From JAFDBW01 sp963723355 (GTDB taxonomy: Bacteria > Desulfobacterota > Desulfuromonadia > Desulfuromonadales > BM103): 54,027 nucleotides of DNA. Shown here piece after piece: positions 33,629 to 42,047 of the stretch; within the stretch, counting starts at the first letter, position 1, and the number at the start of each line of letters is the position of its first letter. The stretch lies in assembly GCA_963723355.1 (NCBI GenBank), contig CAVRQQ010000013.1:1-54027 (forward strand). The letters run 5' to 3'. The notes below the pieces were generated by a model. That model did not search any database. It had not been told where the DNA came from and saw only the letters and a program-made list of their open reading frames with translations. Both the position numbers and the translations under genes were made by a program.

Positions 33629-34644
33629 TCAAAATTGCCGCAGGAACCGCATGTCGTTTTCGAAAAACAGGCGCAGGTCATTGACGCCGTACTTCAGCAT
33701 GGCGATTCGCTCAATCCCCATGCCAAAGGCGAAACCGCTGTATACCTCGGGGTCATAGTCAACCGACTTGAAGACTTCCGGATCGATCATGCCGCTGCCC
33801 AGAATCTCCAGCCAGCCGGTCTGGCTGCATACACGACAACCGCTTCCGCCACAGATGACGCACTGGATATCAACTTCGGCGCTCGGCTCCGTAAAGGGAA
33901 AGAATGATGGCCGAAACCGGACATCAATTCCTTGCCAAAGCATTGGTTGACAAAGGTCGTCAGGATCCCCTTGAGATCTCCGAAAGTTACCTTTTTGTCA
34001 ACCAGGAAGCCTTCTATCTGGTGGAACATCGGGCTGTGTGTCAGGTCAGAATCCCGGCGATAAACCGTGCCCGGCGCAACCACCCGGACCGGCGGCTGAT
34101 GCTTGAGCATGGTGCGGATCTGGACCGGTGAAGTATGGGTGCGCAGCACGATATCCTCCGAGACATAAAAGGTATCCTGCATGTCCCGTGCTGGGTGATC
34201 TTTGGGAATGTTCAATGCTTCGAAATTGTAGAAGTCCTTTTCGATCTCGGGACCCTCAGCGACGCCGAATCCAAGCGCAGCAAAGATTTCTACAATCTCC
34301 TCGGTCACCTGGGTGATCGGGTGCTTGGAGCCGGGCATCTGCCTGCGTCCCGGCAAGGTGACATCGATTCGCTCGGTGGCGAGCTTCTGCTGCATCAACT
34401 CCTTGCGCAGAGCAACCTGACGTTTGGCAAAAGCCTCTTCGAGCCGATCCTTGACCTGGTTGGCGAGCGCTCCGACCAGGGGGCGTTCTTCAGCTGACAG
34501 CTGCCCCATCCCCTTCATAACGGCGGTAATCTCACCTTTTTTGCCGAGGTAGCGGGCACGTATCTGCTGCAGCTCTATTTCGGAGACCGCTCCAGCAGCG
34601 TCCTGAAGGGCAACTTCTTCGATCTTGTTCAGTTTATCTTTCAT
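33629..34644 (-). CDS. pheS: Phenylalanine-tRNA ligase alpha subunit, frame broken once
   Basis: Catalytic alpha subunit of phenylalanyl-tRNA synthetase. Frame 1 (ATG 34644): the coiled-coil tRNA-binding N-terminus and class II motifs (PGRRQMPGSKHPITQVTEEI, EGPEIEKDFYNFEALNIPKD, RTHTSPVQIRTMLK and VYRRDSDLTHSPMFHQIEGF). It goes off-frame after FGKE near 33930. Frame 2 supplies DVRFRPSFFPFTEPSAEVDI, CVICGGSGCRVCSQTGWLEI, and motif 3, FAFGMGIERIAMLKYGVNDL, ending at 33629. The join yields about 338 residues, as normal for PheS. The one-base break at about 33928-33932 affects an essential gene, so sequence error is likely. A short CxxC..CxxC insert (CVICGGSGCRVC) is typical of some lineages. Confidence 0.9.
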
Positions 34645-34666
34645 AATAATCCGGCCGGAGAATGCA

Positions 34667-34691
34667 CCGGCCTGGCATTGAGCCAGGCCGG
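34667..34691 (-). promoter_or_regulatory. GC-rich hairpin in the rplT-pheS gap
   Basis: CCGGCCTGGC (34667-34676) pairs perfectly with GCCAGGCCGG (34682-34691) over a 5-base loop. It lies between the terminator at 34697-34730 and the pheS start at 34644, so it is in the 5' leader of pheST. A regulatory role is inferred from position only. Confidence 0.5.
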
Positions 34692-34696
34692 AGTTT

Positions 34697-34730
34697 AAAA
34701 AAAAAGAGATGAGGCAGGCCCCATCTCTTT
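34697..34730 (-). terminator. Intrinsic terminator or attenuator between rplT and pheS
   Basis: On the minus strand AAAGAGATGGG pairs with CTCATCTCTTT (one mismatch) over a 6-base loop and is followed by a run of nine T. It starts about a dozen bases after the rplT stop. It would end the infC-rpmI-rplT message or act as an attenuator before pheST. Confidence 0.85.
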
Positions 34731-34742
34731 AGTCTTTGGCAA

Positions 34743-35099
34743 TTACTGCAACTGGGCCTTGGCTTTCTCTACAATCGAGCCAAAACCTGTCGGGTCGCTG
34801 ACAGCAAGTTGGGCCAGGATCTTGCGATCAATGCCTATCTCGGCTTGTTTCATACCGTGGATCAGGCGGCTGTAAGACAGTCCGTTGTCGCGAGCTGCGG
34901 CGTTGATCCGGGCAATCCAGAGAGCCCTGAAATCACGCTTGCGGACACGCCGATCGCGATAGGCGTAATTTAACGCGCGGTCAACTGCTTCTGTCGCACT
35001 GCGGAACAATTTACTACGCGCGCCACGGTAACCTTTGGCGAGCTTTAATACCTTGTTCCTTCTCCGTCTTGCTTTGAATCCTCTTTTTACTCTTGGCAT
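34743..35099 (-). CDS. rplT: Large ribosomal subunit protein bL20
   Basis: A 118-residue ribosomal protein L20: the basic N-terminal extension RVKRGFKARRRRNKVLKLAK, the central AYRDRRVRKRDFRALWIARI, and the helical C-terminus with GIDRKILAQLAVSDP. It binds 23S rRNA early in 50S assembly and in many bacteria represses the infC-rpmI-rplT operon. Standard length, between rpmI and pheS, followed at once by a terminator. Confidence 0.95.
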   Translation of the reverse strand: MPRVKRGFKARRRRNKVLKLAKGYRGARSKLFRSATEAVDRALNYAYRDRRVRKRDFRALWIARINAAARDNGLSYSRLIHGMKQAEIGIDRKILAQLAVSDPTGFGSIVEKAKAQLQ

Positions 35100-35202
35100 C
35101 GCTTTTCTCCTTGAGGGTCAGATATGCGGATATCCCGCGCCCGGATCTGAAGGGGGAGCCATTGGACCCAACAGTTCACGGGTTGTGATTGTACTGCGCC
35201 CC

Positions 35203-35400
35203 TTACATGTAAGGGATCAGACAGCTGATATTCTTGGCGTCAGCCTTGTGGACCTCTGTCGCCCGGCGCAGGTCACGTTTGCGCTTGGTCGACTTCTTGG
35301 TCAGAATGTGGCTGGTATAAGCCTTGTTGCGGCGGATTTTGCCGGTTCCGCTCTTGCGGAAACGCTTGGCTGCACCGCGGTTGGTCTTGATTTTAGGCAT
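35203..35400 (-). CDS. rpmI: Large ribosomal subunit protein bL35
   Basis: A 65-residue basic ribosomal protein L35: PKIKTNRGAAKRFRKSGTGK near the start, KAYTSHILTKKSTKRKRDLR, and a C-terminal IPYM. It has the expected position between infC and rplT, in a conserved operon. Confidence 0.95.
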   Translation of the reverse strand: MPKIKTNRGAAKRFRKSGTGKIRRNKAYTSHILTKKSTKRKRDLRRATEVHKADAKNISCLIPYM

Positions 35401-35455
35401 TGTCCTTACTCCTTAGCGATTATTCAATCTTTGCGACTCTTGAAAAGTCGTCGTT

Positions 35456-35971
35456 TTATTTTTTGATCGGGCCGATAACCATACTCATAAAGCGCCCGGA
35501 CATATTCGGATGACTTTCAATCTGGCCGAGCTCAACGAGGTCTTCAGCCACTCTCTGCAGGATACGGCGACCGAATTCAGGATGGGTCACTTCACGGCCA
35601 CGGAACATGATCGTCACTTTGACCTTGTTGCCTTCCCCCAGGAAGCGCATGGCATTCTTGACCTTGAACTGGTAGTCATGCTCATCAGTTTTGGGCCGCA
35701 GCTTGACTTCCTTCAACTCGACCCTGGCCTGTTTTTTCTTGGCTTCTGCGGCCCGCTTGCTCTGCTGGTACTTGTACTTGCCGTAGTCCATGATACGGCA
35801 AACCGGCGGGGCCGCATTGGGAGAAACTTCCACAAGGTCAAGACCCTGCTCCTCGGCAGCCTGCAACGCAGCGCCTAACTCCATGATACCAAGCTGTCCA
35901 CCCTCATCATCGATGACACGCACTTCACTTGCGCGGATAGACTCGTTGATATTGGTCGTGTCCTTACTTAT
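35456..35971 (-). CDS. infC: Translation initiation factor IF-3 with apparent AUA start
   Basis: IF-3 of 171 residues. The family N-terminus NESIRASEVRVIDDEGGQLG is followed by LGIMELGAALQAAEEQGLDL, the linker KYKYQQSKRAAEAKKKQARV, and the C-terminal domain with KVTIMFRGREVTHPEFGRRI. The first ATG/GTG/TTG (GTG 35923) would cut off the conserved INESIRAS segment. Upstream in frame, an ATA at 35971-35969 lies 6 bases after AGGAGG. A start there gives SKDTTNINESIRA and the standard length. infC is known for rare start codons (AUU in E. coli), through which IF-3 limits its own synthesis, so AUA fits. The upstream thrS ends 11 bases away. Confidence 0.9.
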   Translation of the reverse strand: MSKDTTNINESIRASEVRVIDDEGGQLGIMELGAALQAAEEQGLDLVEVSPNAAPPVCRIMDYGKYKYQQSKRAAEAKKKQARVELKEVKLRPKTDEHDYQFKVKNAMRFLGEGNKVKVTIMFRGREVTHPEFGRRILQRVAEDLVELGQIESHPNMSGRFMSMVIGPIKK

Positions 35972-35981
35972 GACGCACCTC

Positions 35982-37898
35982 CTAATGGTACAGTTTACAC
36001 TCTTCGTGTATGAAACGAATAAAATCCGCCGGCTTCATCGGTTCCAGGTTCTCACCGGACCGATGCCGTGCGGTGACAGTGCCGGCGGCCACTTCCTGAT
36101 CGCCGATCACCAGCATATACGGAACTTTTTCCATCTGGGCTTCACGAATCTTGAAACCCAGCTTTTCATTGCGCAGATCAGCCTGCACACGAACACCTTC
36201 GGAGCGTAGTTCTTCACAAACCTGCTCGACGTAAGCGGCCTGGCTGTCAGTCACATTAAGGACTTTAACTTGAACCGGGGCAATCCAGAGTGGGAAATTG
36301 CCGGCGTAATGTTCAATCAGAACACCGATAAAACGTTCAATGGCCCCCAGGATAACCCGGTGGACCATGACCGGCCGGTGCTTCTCGCCGTCACTCCCGA
36401 TATAGCTGAGATCAAACCGTTCCGGGAGGGTAAAATCGCACTGGATTGTAGCACATTGCCACTTCCTGTCAAGAGCGTCCTTGAGCTTGATATCGATCTT
36501 CGGGCCGTAAAAAGCGCCATCGCCCTCATTGATTTCATAGGGCAGCCCGGTGTCATCGAGAGCACTTTTCAATGCATGGGTCGCACGTTCCCAATCCTCA
36601 TCGGAGCCGATTGCTTTCTCCGGGCGGGTGGATATCTCCAGTTCATATTCAAAACCGAAGATCCCCATCACATCGCGAACGAAACCGAGGACCTTCTTGA
36701 TCTCGCCGTCAAGCTGTTCGGGCGTGCAGAGGATATGCGCATCATCCTGGGTAAACCCGCGCACCCGCAGCAGGCCGTGCAGCACCCCGCTCTTCTCGTG
36801 GCGGTGGACTGTGCCCAGTTCGAAATAACGTTGCGGCAGGTCGCGGTATGAGCGCTTCTTCGACTTGAAGATCAACATATGGGCCAGGCAGTTCATCGGC
36901 TTGATCCCATAGCTCTGCCCGTCGACTTCCGTGAAGTACATGTTTTCACGGTAGTTGTCGAAGTGCCCGGAGGTTTTCCACAGTTCGGTACGCAGGATCT
37001 GCGGGCCCATGACGATATCGTAGCCGCGCTTGAAGTGTTCCCGCTTTTCAAAATCCTCGATAATGGTACGGAGCAAGGCCCCTTTCGGGTGCCAGATCAC
37101 CAGGCCGGCTCCGGCCTCATCATTGAAAGAGAAAAGGTCCAGCTCCCTGCCGAGTTTGCGGTGATCGCGCTTCTTTGCCTCTTCGAGACGATGCAGGTGC
37201 TGCTTGAGTTCTTTCTTGTCGGTGAAGGCCGTCGCATAGATACGCTGCAGCATGGCATTCTTTTCATCGCCACGCCAGTAGGCGCCGGCCACGCTGGTCA
37301 GCTTGAAGACTTTCAACATCCCGGTAGACGGGATATGCGGACCGCGGCATAAATCGACAAAAGTCCCCTGACGATAAAGGGACACCTCTTCCTCACCGAG
37401 GTCTTCAATCAGCTCAACCTTGTAATCCTCACCCATCTCGCTGAACAGCTTGATCGCTTCGGCGCTCTTGACAACCTGGCGTTCGATCGGCAGATTCTCC
37501 TTGGCCAGTTCGGCCATCTTCTGCTCGATCTTGTCGAACTCTTCCGGGCTGAACGTATGGCTGTCACTGTAGAAATCGTAATAGAACCCGGACTCGATCG
37601 CCGGGCCGATCGTGACCTGCACCTCGCGACCGAAGAGTTCCTTGACCGCATGGGCCATCAGGTGAGCCGTCGAGTGGCGGTAGATGTCAAGTCCTTCGGG
37701 AGTATTCAGGGTCACCAGGCGCAGACGGACATCAGACTCGATCGGCCTGGACGCATCGACCAGATCATCACCAAAGTAAGCAGCAACGGTCTGGCGCGCC
37801 AGGCCTTCTCCGATTGAGCGCGCTACATCCAGCGGAGTTGTCCCGACCGGGACTTCCTTAACCGTTCCATCCGGCAGTGTTACATTCAACATCGACAT
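35982..37898 (-). CDS. thrS: Threonine-tRNA ligase
   Basis: A 638-residue class II synthetase. The N-terminal TGS domain reads NVTLPDGTVKEVPVGTTPLD, followed by the editing domain (HSTAHLMAHAVKELFGREVQ, a metal-dependent HxxxH site, and RGPHIPSTGMLKVFKLTSVA). The catalytic core has the motif 2 stretch HRHEKSGVLHGLLRVRGFTQ, and the C-terminal anticodon domain has the end KPADFIRFIHEECKLYH. The ORF is open farther, but the segment before MSMLN lies over tRNA-Val, so ATG 37898 is chosen. It is the first gene of the block leading to ihfA and rpoS. A 22-bp palindrome with a T-tail precedes it. Confidence 0.95.
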   Translation of the reverse strand: MSMLNVTLPDGTVKEVPVGTTPLDVARSIGEGLARQTVAAYFGDDLVDASRPIESDVRLRLVTLNTPEGLDIYRHSTAHLMAHAVKELFGREVQVTIGPAIESGFYYDFYSDSHTFSPEEFDKIEQKMAELAKENLPIERQVVKSAEAIKLFSEMGEDYKVELIEDLGEEEVSLYRQGTFVDLCRGPHIPSTGMLKVFKLTSVAGAYWRGDEKNAMLQRIYATAFTDKKELKQHLHRLEEAKKRDHRKLGRELDLFSFNDEAGAGLVIWHPKGALLRTIIEDFEKREHFKRGYDIVMGPQILRTELWKTSGHFDNYRENMYFTEVDGQSYGIKPMNCLAHMLIFKSKKRSYRDLPQRYFELGTVHRHEKSGVLHGLLRVRGFTQDDAHILCTPEQLDGEIKKVLGFVRDVMGIFGFEYELEISTRPEKAIGSDEDWERATHALKSALDDTGLPYEINEGDGAFYGPKIDIKLKDALDRKWQCATIQCDFTLPERFDLSYIGSDGEKHRPVMVHRVILGAIERFIGVLIEHYAGNFPLWIAPVQVKVLNVTDSQAAYVEQVCEELRSEGVRVQADLRNEKLGFKIREAQMEKVPYMLVIGDQEVAAGTVTARHRSGENLEPMKPADFIRFIHEECKLYH

Positions 37899-37914
37899 GT
37901 CGTTATCCCTAACG

Positions 37915-37939
37915 AAAAGAGGCATCCATGGATGCCTCT
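37915..37939 (-). terminator. Palindromic hairpin with T-tail upstream of thrS
   Basis: A perfect 11-bp palindrome arm (AGAGGCATCCA at 37918-37928 and its complement at 37929-37939). On the minus strand it continues TTTTCG. It lies about 20 bases past the tRNA-Val 3' end and 17 bases before the thrS start. It could terminate the tRNA transcript or act as an attenuator for thrS. Confidence 0.7.
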
Positions 37940-37960
37940 GCGAGATTTGGGCGAAGATTA

Positions 37961-38035
<75 letters not shown>

Positions 38036-38143
38036 GCACCCAAAATGCCGGATAGATTTAACAGAGGAAGCACGCCCTGTCAAGCCTTTTTCTGCGCAAT
38101 TTCCGATGGTTGTCAATGGACAAAAATATAACAAGCGTCTATC

Positions 38144-38632
38144 TCAAAGAGGAGAACAATCGGACGGATCACCCTGAATCTTGGCAATTGCATGAGGGAT
38201 CGCCGGCCAGACTGCTTCGAGGTTTTCAATTGCCCCCTTTGGACTGCCCGGAAGGTTGATAATTAAGGTGCGCTGCCTGATCCCGGCAATCGCCCGGGAG
38301 ATGATGGCATGCGGCGTCTTCTTGAGACTTTCCTGTCTCATCCTCTCCGCGAAGCCGGGCAACTCACGATCTATCACCTTGCCTGTCGCTTCCGGAGTGA
38401 TATCACGCGGCGAGACACCCGTGCCACCCGTGGTCAGGATCAGGTCTGGGGCAAGAGAGTCTGTCCATTTTTCGAGTGCCGATACGATTTGTTCGAAATC
38501 ATCCGCAATCAAAGACATGCATTCCACGACCACTCCCTTTTGGATCAGCCAGTCACTTAAGGCCGGGCCACTCAAGTCCTCTCGCTCCCCCCGGGCCCCT
38601 TTATCGCTTAGAGTCAGTATCGCAGCCCTCAT
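38144..38632 (-). CDS. mog: Molybdopterin adenylyltransferase MogA/MoaB-like
   Basis: A 162-residue MogA/MoaB family protein. The glycine-rich ILTLSDKGARGEREDLSGPA and the Moco-binding signature LILTTGGTGVSPRDITPEAT are present, as is the conserved INLPGSPKGAIENLEAVWPA. The enzyme adenylates molybdopterin before metal insertion by MoeA. Length and position in a Moco cluster fit. It is on the minus strand, about 100 bases downstream of the MOSC gene. It might instead be MoaB, which is hard to separate by eye. Confidence 0.88.
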   Translation of the reverse strand: MRAAILTLSDKGARGEREDLSGPALSDWLIQKGVVVECMSLIADDFEQIVSALEKWTDSLAPDLILTTGGTGVSPRDITPEATGKVIDRELPGFAERMRQESLKKTPHAIISRAIAGIRQRTLIINLPGSPKGAIENLEAVWPAIPHAIAKIQGDPSDCSPL

Positions 38633-38728
38633 AAGGGAGTTCCCCCTTTTCGGCAGACACCACTTTGACGGTCCTCTTCCATAAAGCCGTTCAACATCAC
38701 CGAGATATACCTTCTTTCAATCTTGTCG

Positions 38729-39169
38729 TTATATCGTTACCGGAGCTTCAATCCGGTCGCCTGCCTGCACTTTGCCGCCCTTGACGACTCTGGCAAAAAC
38801 GCCCTCTTTCGGCATCACACAATCGCCGGCCTGGTCATAGATGGCGCAACGGGTATGACATTCCTTGCCGATCTGGGTGATCTCAAGCAGAGCATCACCG
38901 ATTCTCACCCCGGTGCCGAGTGGCAAAGTGACCAGTTCGACACCTTCGGTCGTCAGATTCTCGGCAAAATCCCCGGCGTCGACAGTTAGTCCCATGTCCT
39001 GCATCTTGCGGATGCTTTCGATGGCCAGCAGACTGACCTGGCGATGCCAGTTACCGGCATGTGCATCACCAACAATGCCGTATCCCGGTCGCAATTCGAC
39101 TTGCGCGACCGGGGTCTTCTTTTCTCCCTTGTTGCGACTGACGCAGACTGCAACGATATGCGCATCCAT
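38729..39169 (-). CDS. MOSC domain protein
   Basis: A 146-residue protein with a MOSC (Moco sulfurase C-terminal) domain: AVCVSRNKGEKKTPVAQVEL, then GDAHAGNWHRQVSLLAIESI, and TQIGKECHTRCAIYDQAGDC with the conserved Cys that binds the cofactor or a sulfur. The start ATG 39169 has GGAGG just upstream; the frame is open earlier, but the added part is not family-like. moaA ends at 39171, so stop and start nearly overlap and the genes are co-transcribed. MOSC proteins are thought to carry or sulfurate molybdenum cofactor. Confidence 0.87.
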   Translation of the reverse strand: MDAHIVAVCVSRNKGEKKTPVAQVELRPGYGIVGDAHAGNWHRQVSLLAIESIRKMQDMGLTVDAGDFAENLTTEGVELVTLPLGTGVRIGDALLEITQIGKECHTRCAIYDQAGDCVMPKEGVFARVVKGGKVQAGDRIEAPVTI

Positions 39170-39170
39170 A

Positions 39171-40142
39171 TCAGCCTCCGATCCCAGACATGCTAAAGGG
39201 TGCCGGCCCGAAAGAATCATCGGCCATTTGATGATGATCAACTTTGTTACCGATCACCTGCCGTAATGCCTGGCAGAGCAGATCGTCATCCTGATCCAGG
39301 TAAGGTTTGAGATCAACCGTCTGCTCAGAAAGCAAACAGCTCTTGGCCAGACCGGCCGAGGTCACCCGGATGCGGTTGCAGGAGCCACAGAAATGATCGC
39401 TCATCGGCGTAATGATGCCGATCGAGCCCTGTGCACCTTCGATCCTGAATGGTCGGGAAGGGCCGCACATGCGCCCCGTAGCCAGGGGCACTATCCGGTA
39501 TTTTTTCTGCAGCCGTTCGAGGATCTCGGCGCCGGGGACGACCCTTTCACGCCACGCTTTGGCGCGGATGGTCGGCATGTATTCAATGAATCGTACCGAC
39601 CAGGGTTTGTCCTGGCTCAGTTCTGCAAACGCTTCGATTTCACTGTCATTGATGTCGCGCATGACCACCATATTCAGCTTCAGCTGCAAACCGGCTTTTT
39701 CGGCAGCCTTGATACCGGCCAGGACTTCGGCAAGGTCTCCACCACGGGTAATCTTGGCGTATCTGTCAAACTCCAGTGAATCGAGGCTGATGTTGACCCG
39801 GCCAACTCCTGCTTGCCTCAGTTGGCCGGCGAGCGAAGCAAGCAGCAGGCCGTTGGTGGTCAGCACAACCTCGGCAAGGTCCGGAATGGCATTGAGCCGG
39901 GCGAGAAAGCCAACCAAACCTTTGCGCACCAGGGGTTCGCCGCCGGTGACGCGGACCTTCTCAATTCCCAGCCTGGCGGCTGCCCGGGCAATCCGCAGCA
40001 AATCTTCGTAGCGGAGGATTTCATGGTGCGAGCAGAGCGGAACGCCTTGCTCCGGCATGCAGTAACTGCAGCGCAGATTACAGCGATCTGTTACAGACAG
40101 CCGCAAATAATTAATTGTCCGTCCGAAACGGTCGCAGTTCAT
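39171..40142 (-). CDS. moaA: GTP 3',8-cyclase (MoaA)
   Basis: A radical-SAM enzyme of about 323 residues for the first step of molybdopterin synthesis. It opens with the 4Fe-4S motif VTDRCNLRCSYCMPEQG, has KVRVTGGEPLVRKGLVGF, and ends with the second cluster motif CGSCNRIRVTSAGLAKSC and a terminal Gly-Gly (SGIGG), the hallmark of MoaA. The start is taken at ATG 40142, where NCDRFGRTINYLRLSV aligns with the family; alternatives at 40172 or 40220 cannot be excluded, and no strong ribosome site is seen at any. It runs into the MOSC gene and diverges from mobB. Confidence 0.92.
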   Translation of the reverse strand: MNCDRFGRTINYLRLSVTDRCNLRCSYCMPEQGVPLCSHHEILRYEDLLRIARAAARLGIEKVRVTGGEPLVRKGLVGFLARLNAIPDLAEVVLTTNGLLLASLAGQLRQAGVGRVNISLDSLEFDRYAKITRGGDLAEVLAGIKAAEKAGLQLKLNMVVMRDINDSEIEAFAELSQDKPWSVRFIEYMPTIRAKAWRERVVPGAEILERLQKKYRIVPLATGRMCGPSRPFRIEGAQGSIGIITPMSDHFCGSCNRIRVTSAGLAKSCLLSEQTVDLKPYLDQDDDLLCQALRQVIGNKVDHHQMADDSFGPAPFSMSGIGG

Positions 40143-40565
40143 AACTGATTGGTTGTTGTCAGCACCATGCATTAAAAGGCTCGCGCGCAGAAAACGAAAA
40201 ACGAGGTTATTTTGACACATCAGGCCCGTTGGTCAATGAATCATCCAGAAGCTATTGCAGAAACCCTATTCACATATAAGATATTACGACAGTTCGTCAT
40301 CATTACAACCGAGAACCTCACTCTCTCCTGACGGGTTCGAATTCAAGCCGCCAGTCGGGGAACCGCATGGTCTTTTGATGGCGTCCCTTAATTTGGGCAC
40401 AATGTCAGCGCATCAGTGCTGCTTGGCGGGATCTTCATCCTTGTCAAATGATGGTTTGAAATTTAACATAGTTTCTCTGCGAGTTGATCTGGGTTAGGTC
40501 ATCAAACACGACCCCTTGGATATTAAAACATTTAAACAACAGAGACAACGACCCATGGAGGTGCA
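40143..40565. other. Divergent intergenic region between moaA and mobB
   Basis: A 423-base region between two divergent Moco transcripts, so it should contain both promoters. I looked for a Moco riboswitch and a ModE-type palindrome and saw neither with confidence. A 14-base tRNA T-arm-like stretch near 40332 is not part of a cloverleaf. No gene is supported here; the open frame 40255-40497 has no ribosome site. Confidence 0.4.
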
Positions 40566-41075
40566 ATGATCCCGCCCATCGTTTCGGTCGTCGCCAACAG
40601 CGGTACCGGCAAGACGACCTTACTGGAGAAGTTGATCGCCGAGATGAAGCGCCGCGATTACAAGGTTGCGGCAATCAAACACGATGCACATCGGTTTGAC
40701 ATCGACCATGAGGGGAAAGACTCCTGGCGTCTGACTCGGGCAGGCGCGGACACCATGCTGATCATGTCGAAGGAGAAACTTGCTTTGGTCAAGCAGCACA
40801 CGGACGCAGAGCCGCCCAGTCTTACAGACAGTGTTTCCAGGTACTGCAGTGATGTCGACATCGTTCTGACCGAAGGCTTCAAAAAAAGCACGCTGCCAAA
40901 GATCGAGGTTCACCGCCGAAATCATAGCGACAAGCTGCTCTGCCGTGACGTGGAGCACGACCCGACCTTGATCGCCGTTGCTGCTGACGGCCCCCTGGAA
41001 ATTGATGTGCCTGTTTTTGACATCGATGATGTCCGGGGGCTTTGTGACTTGATCGTGGAGCGTTACCTGTCTTGA
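40566..41075 (+). CDS. mobB: Molybdopterin-guanine dinucleotide biosynthesis protein MobB
   Basis: A 169-residue GTP-binding protein. It has the Walker A loop VVANSGTGKTTLLEKLIAEM near the start, the metal/GTP segment AAIKHDAHRFDIDHEGKDSW, and the DIVLTEGFKKSTLPKIEVHR motif. MobB helps attach GMP to molybdopterin with MobA; no mobA is in the window. A GGAGG ribosome site is 5 bases from ATG 40566. It begins the rightward Moco/anion-uptake run. Confidence 0.92.
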   Translation: MIPPIVSVVANSGTGKTTLLEKLIAEMKRRDYKVAAIKHDAHRFDIDHEGKDSWRLTRAGADTMLIMSKEKLALVKQHTDAEPPSLTDSVSRYCSDVDIVLTEGFKKSTLPKIEVHRRNHSDKLLCRDVEHDPTLIAVAADGPLEIDVPVFDIDDVRGLCDLIVERYLS

Positions 41076-41225
41076 ACAGTCACCAGTTCGGCAACAACAC
41101 CGGTCCACCTGGCAGGGCAAAGCGGAGACAGATCTTTCCCACAGAGGAACATCGATTTGGAGACAAAGAATCGGGTGCCAAGCGTTGCTTTTTTAATCGT
41201 CTTGTCGAAGGGATCAACGCCTTTG

Positions 41226-42047
41226 ATGCGTAGCCTTGCCTGGATTATTCTTTGCGTGGCTCTCTCCGCGCCGGCCTTTGCCGGGAGCCCTGAACCTGTC
41301 GTGGTCTTTGCCGGGTCCGCATCACAGCCGCCCCTGGAAGAGGCCGTGGAAGCATTCGAGGCAAAGACCGGCATTCCGGTGATCCTCCACATGGGCGGGT
41401 CCGGTGCCATGCTCAGTCAGATCCGCCTGACGGGGCATGGAGACCTTTATATACCGGGGTCACCCGACTATATGGAAAAAGCACGAGCTTTCGGACTGGT
41501 TGGCAATGATGTCGCCATTCTCGCCTATCTCGTGCCGGCACTCCTGGTCCCGGAAGGGAACCCTCAGGGCATCATCGGCCTGCGAGACCTGGGCAGGATA
41601 GGCCTTCGGGTCGGGCTTGCCGACCCGGACGGCGTTTGTGTCGGCCTGTACGCTGTGGAAATTCTCGAAGTCAACGAACTGGCGAGTACCGTGCGGCCTA
41701 ATTTGAAGGGCATGGTGGAAAGTTGTGCCAAGGCAGCGTCCATGATCCCTCTGAAACTCGTGGATGTTGTCATCGGCTGGCGTGAATTTGCCTCATGGAA
41801 ACCTGAAATGATGGATGTCGTACTCCTCAAACCAGAGCAGATCCCACGGCTTGCCTATATCCCTGCTGCACGCTTGCTAAATGCCGGCAACCCTTTAGGC
41901 GCCGACGCATTTGTTGAATTTCTGAAATCCAGTGAGGGACAGGCAATTTTCAGAAAATGGGGCTATTTGACCGAAGAGTTTGCGGCTCGTGAATTTGCGC
42001 CCCGGGCACGCATCGGAGGCAGCTACATGTTGCCTCAGGGTTGGTGA
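41226..42047 (+). CDS. Molybdate/tungstate-type ABC transporter substrate-binding protein
   Basis: A periplasmic binding protein of about 273 residues. The signal peptide is RSLAWIILCVALSAPAFAGS. The mature part has VVVFAGSASQPPLEEAVEAF, VILHMGGSGAMLSQIRLTGH (oxyanion pocket type), GDLYIPGSPDYMEKA, and a C-terminal LKSSEGQAIFRKWGYLTEEF. The fold is ModA-like, and the adjacent permease and ATPase are ModB/ModC-like, so molybdate or tungstate uptake is likely; the metal cannot be told from the sequence. The frame opens at a TTG 41157, but ATG 41226 gives a proper signal peptide. Its stop overlaps the permease start. Confidence 0.85.
   Translation: MRSLAWIILCVALSAPAFAGSPEPVVVFAGSASQPPLEEAVEAFEAKTGIPVILHMGGSGAMLSQIRLTGHGDLYIPGSPDYMEKARAFGLVGNDVAILAYLVPALLVPEGNPQGIIGLRDLGRIGLRVGLADPDGVCVGLYAVEILEVNELASTVRPNLKGMVESCAKAASMIPLKLVDVVIGWREFASWKPEMMDVVLLKPEQIPRLAYIPAARLLNAGNPLGADAFVEFLKSSEGQAIFRKWGYLTEEFAAREFAPRARIGGSYMLPQGW

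Noticed and set aside
40332..40345. tRNA T-arm-like stretch (GGGTTCGAATTC)
   Set aside because: The flanks do not form a T-stem or any cloverleaf on either strand, so it is not a tRNA.
40255..40497. Open plus-strand frame in the moaA-mobB gap
   Set aside because: No ribosome site, no recognisable domain, and a composition like intergenic DNA. It lies between two divergent promoters.
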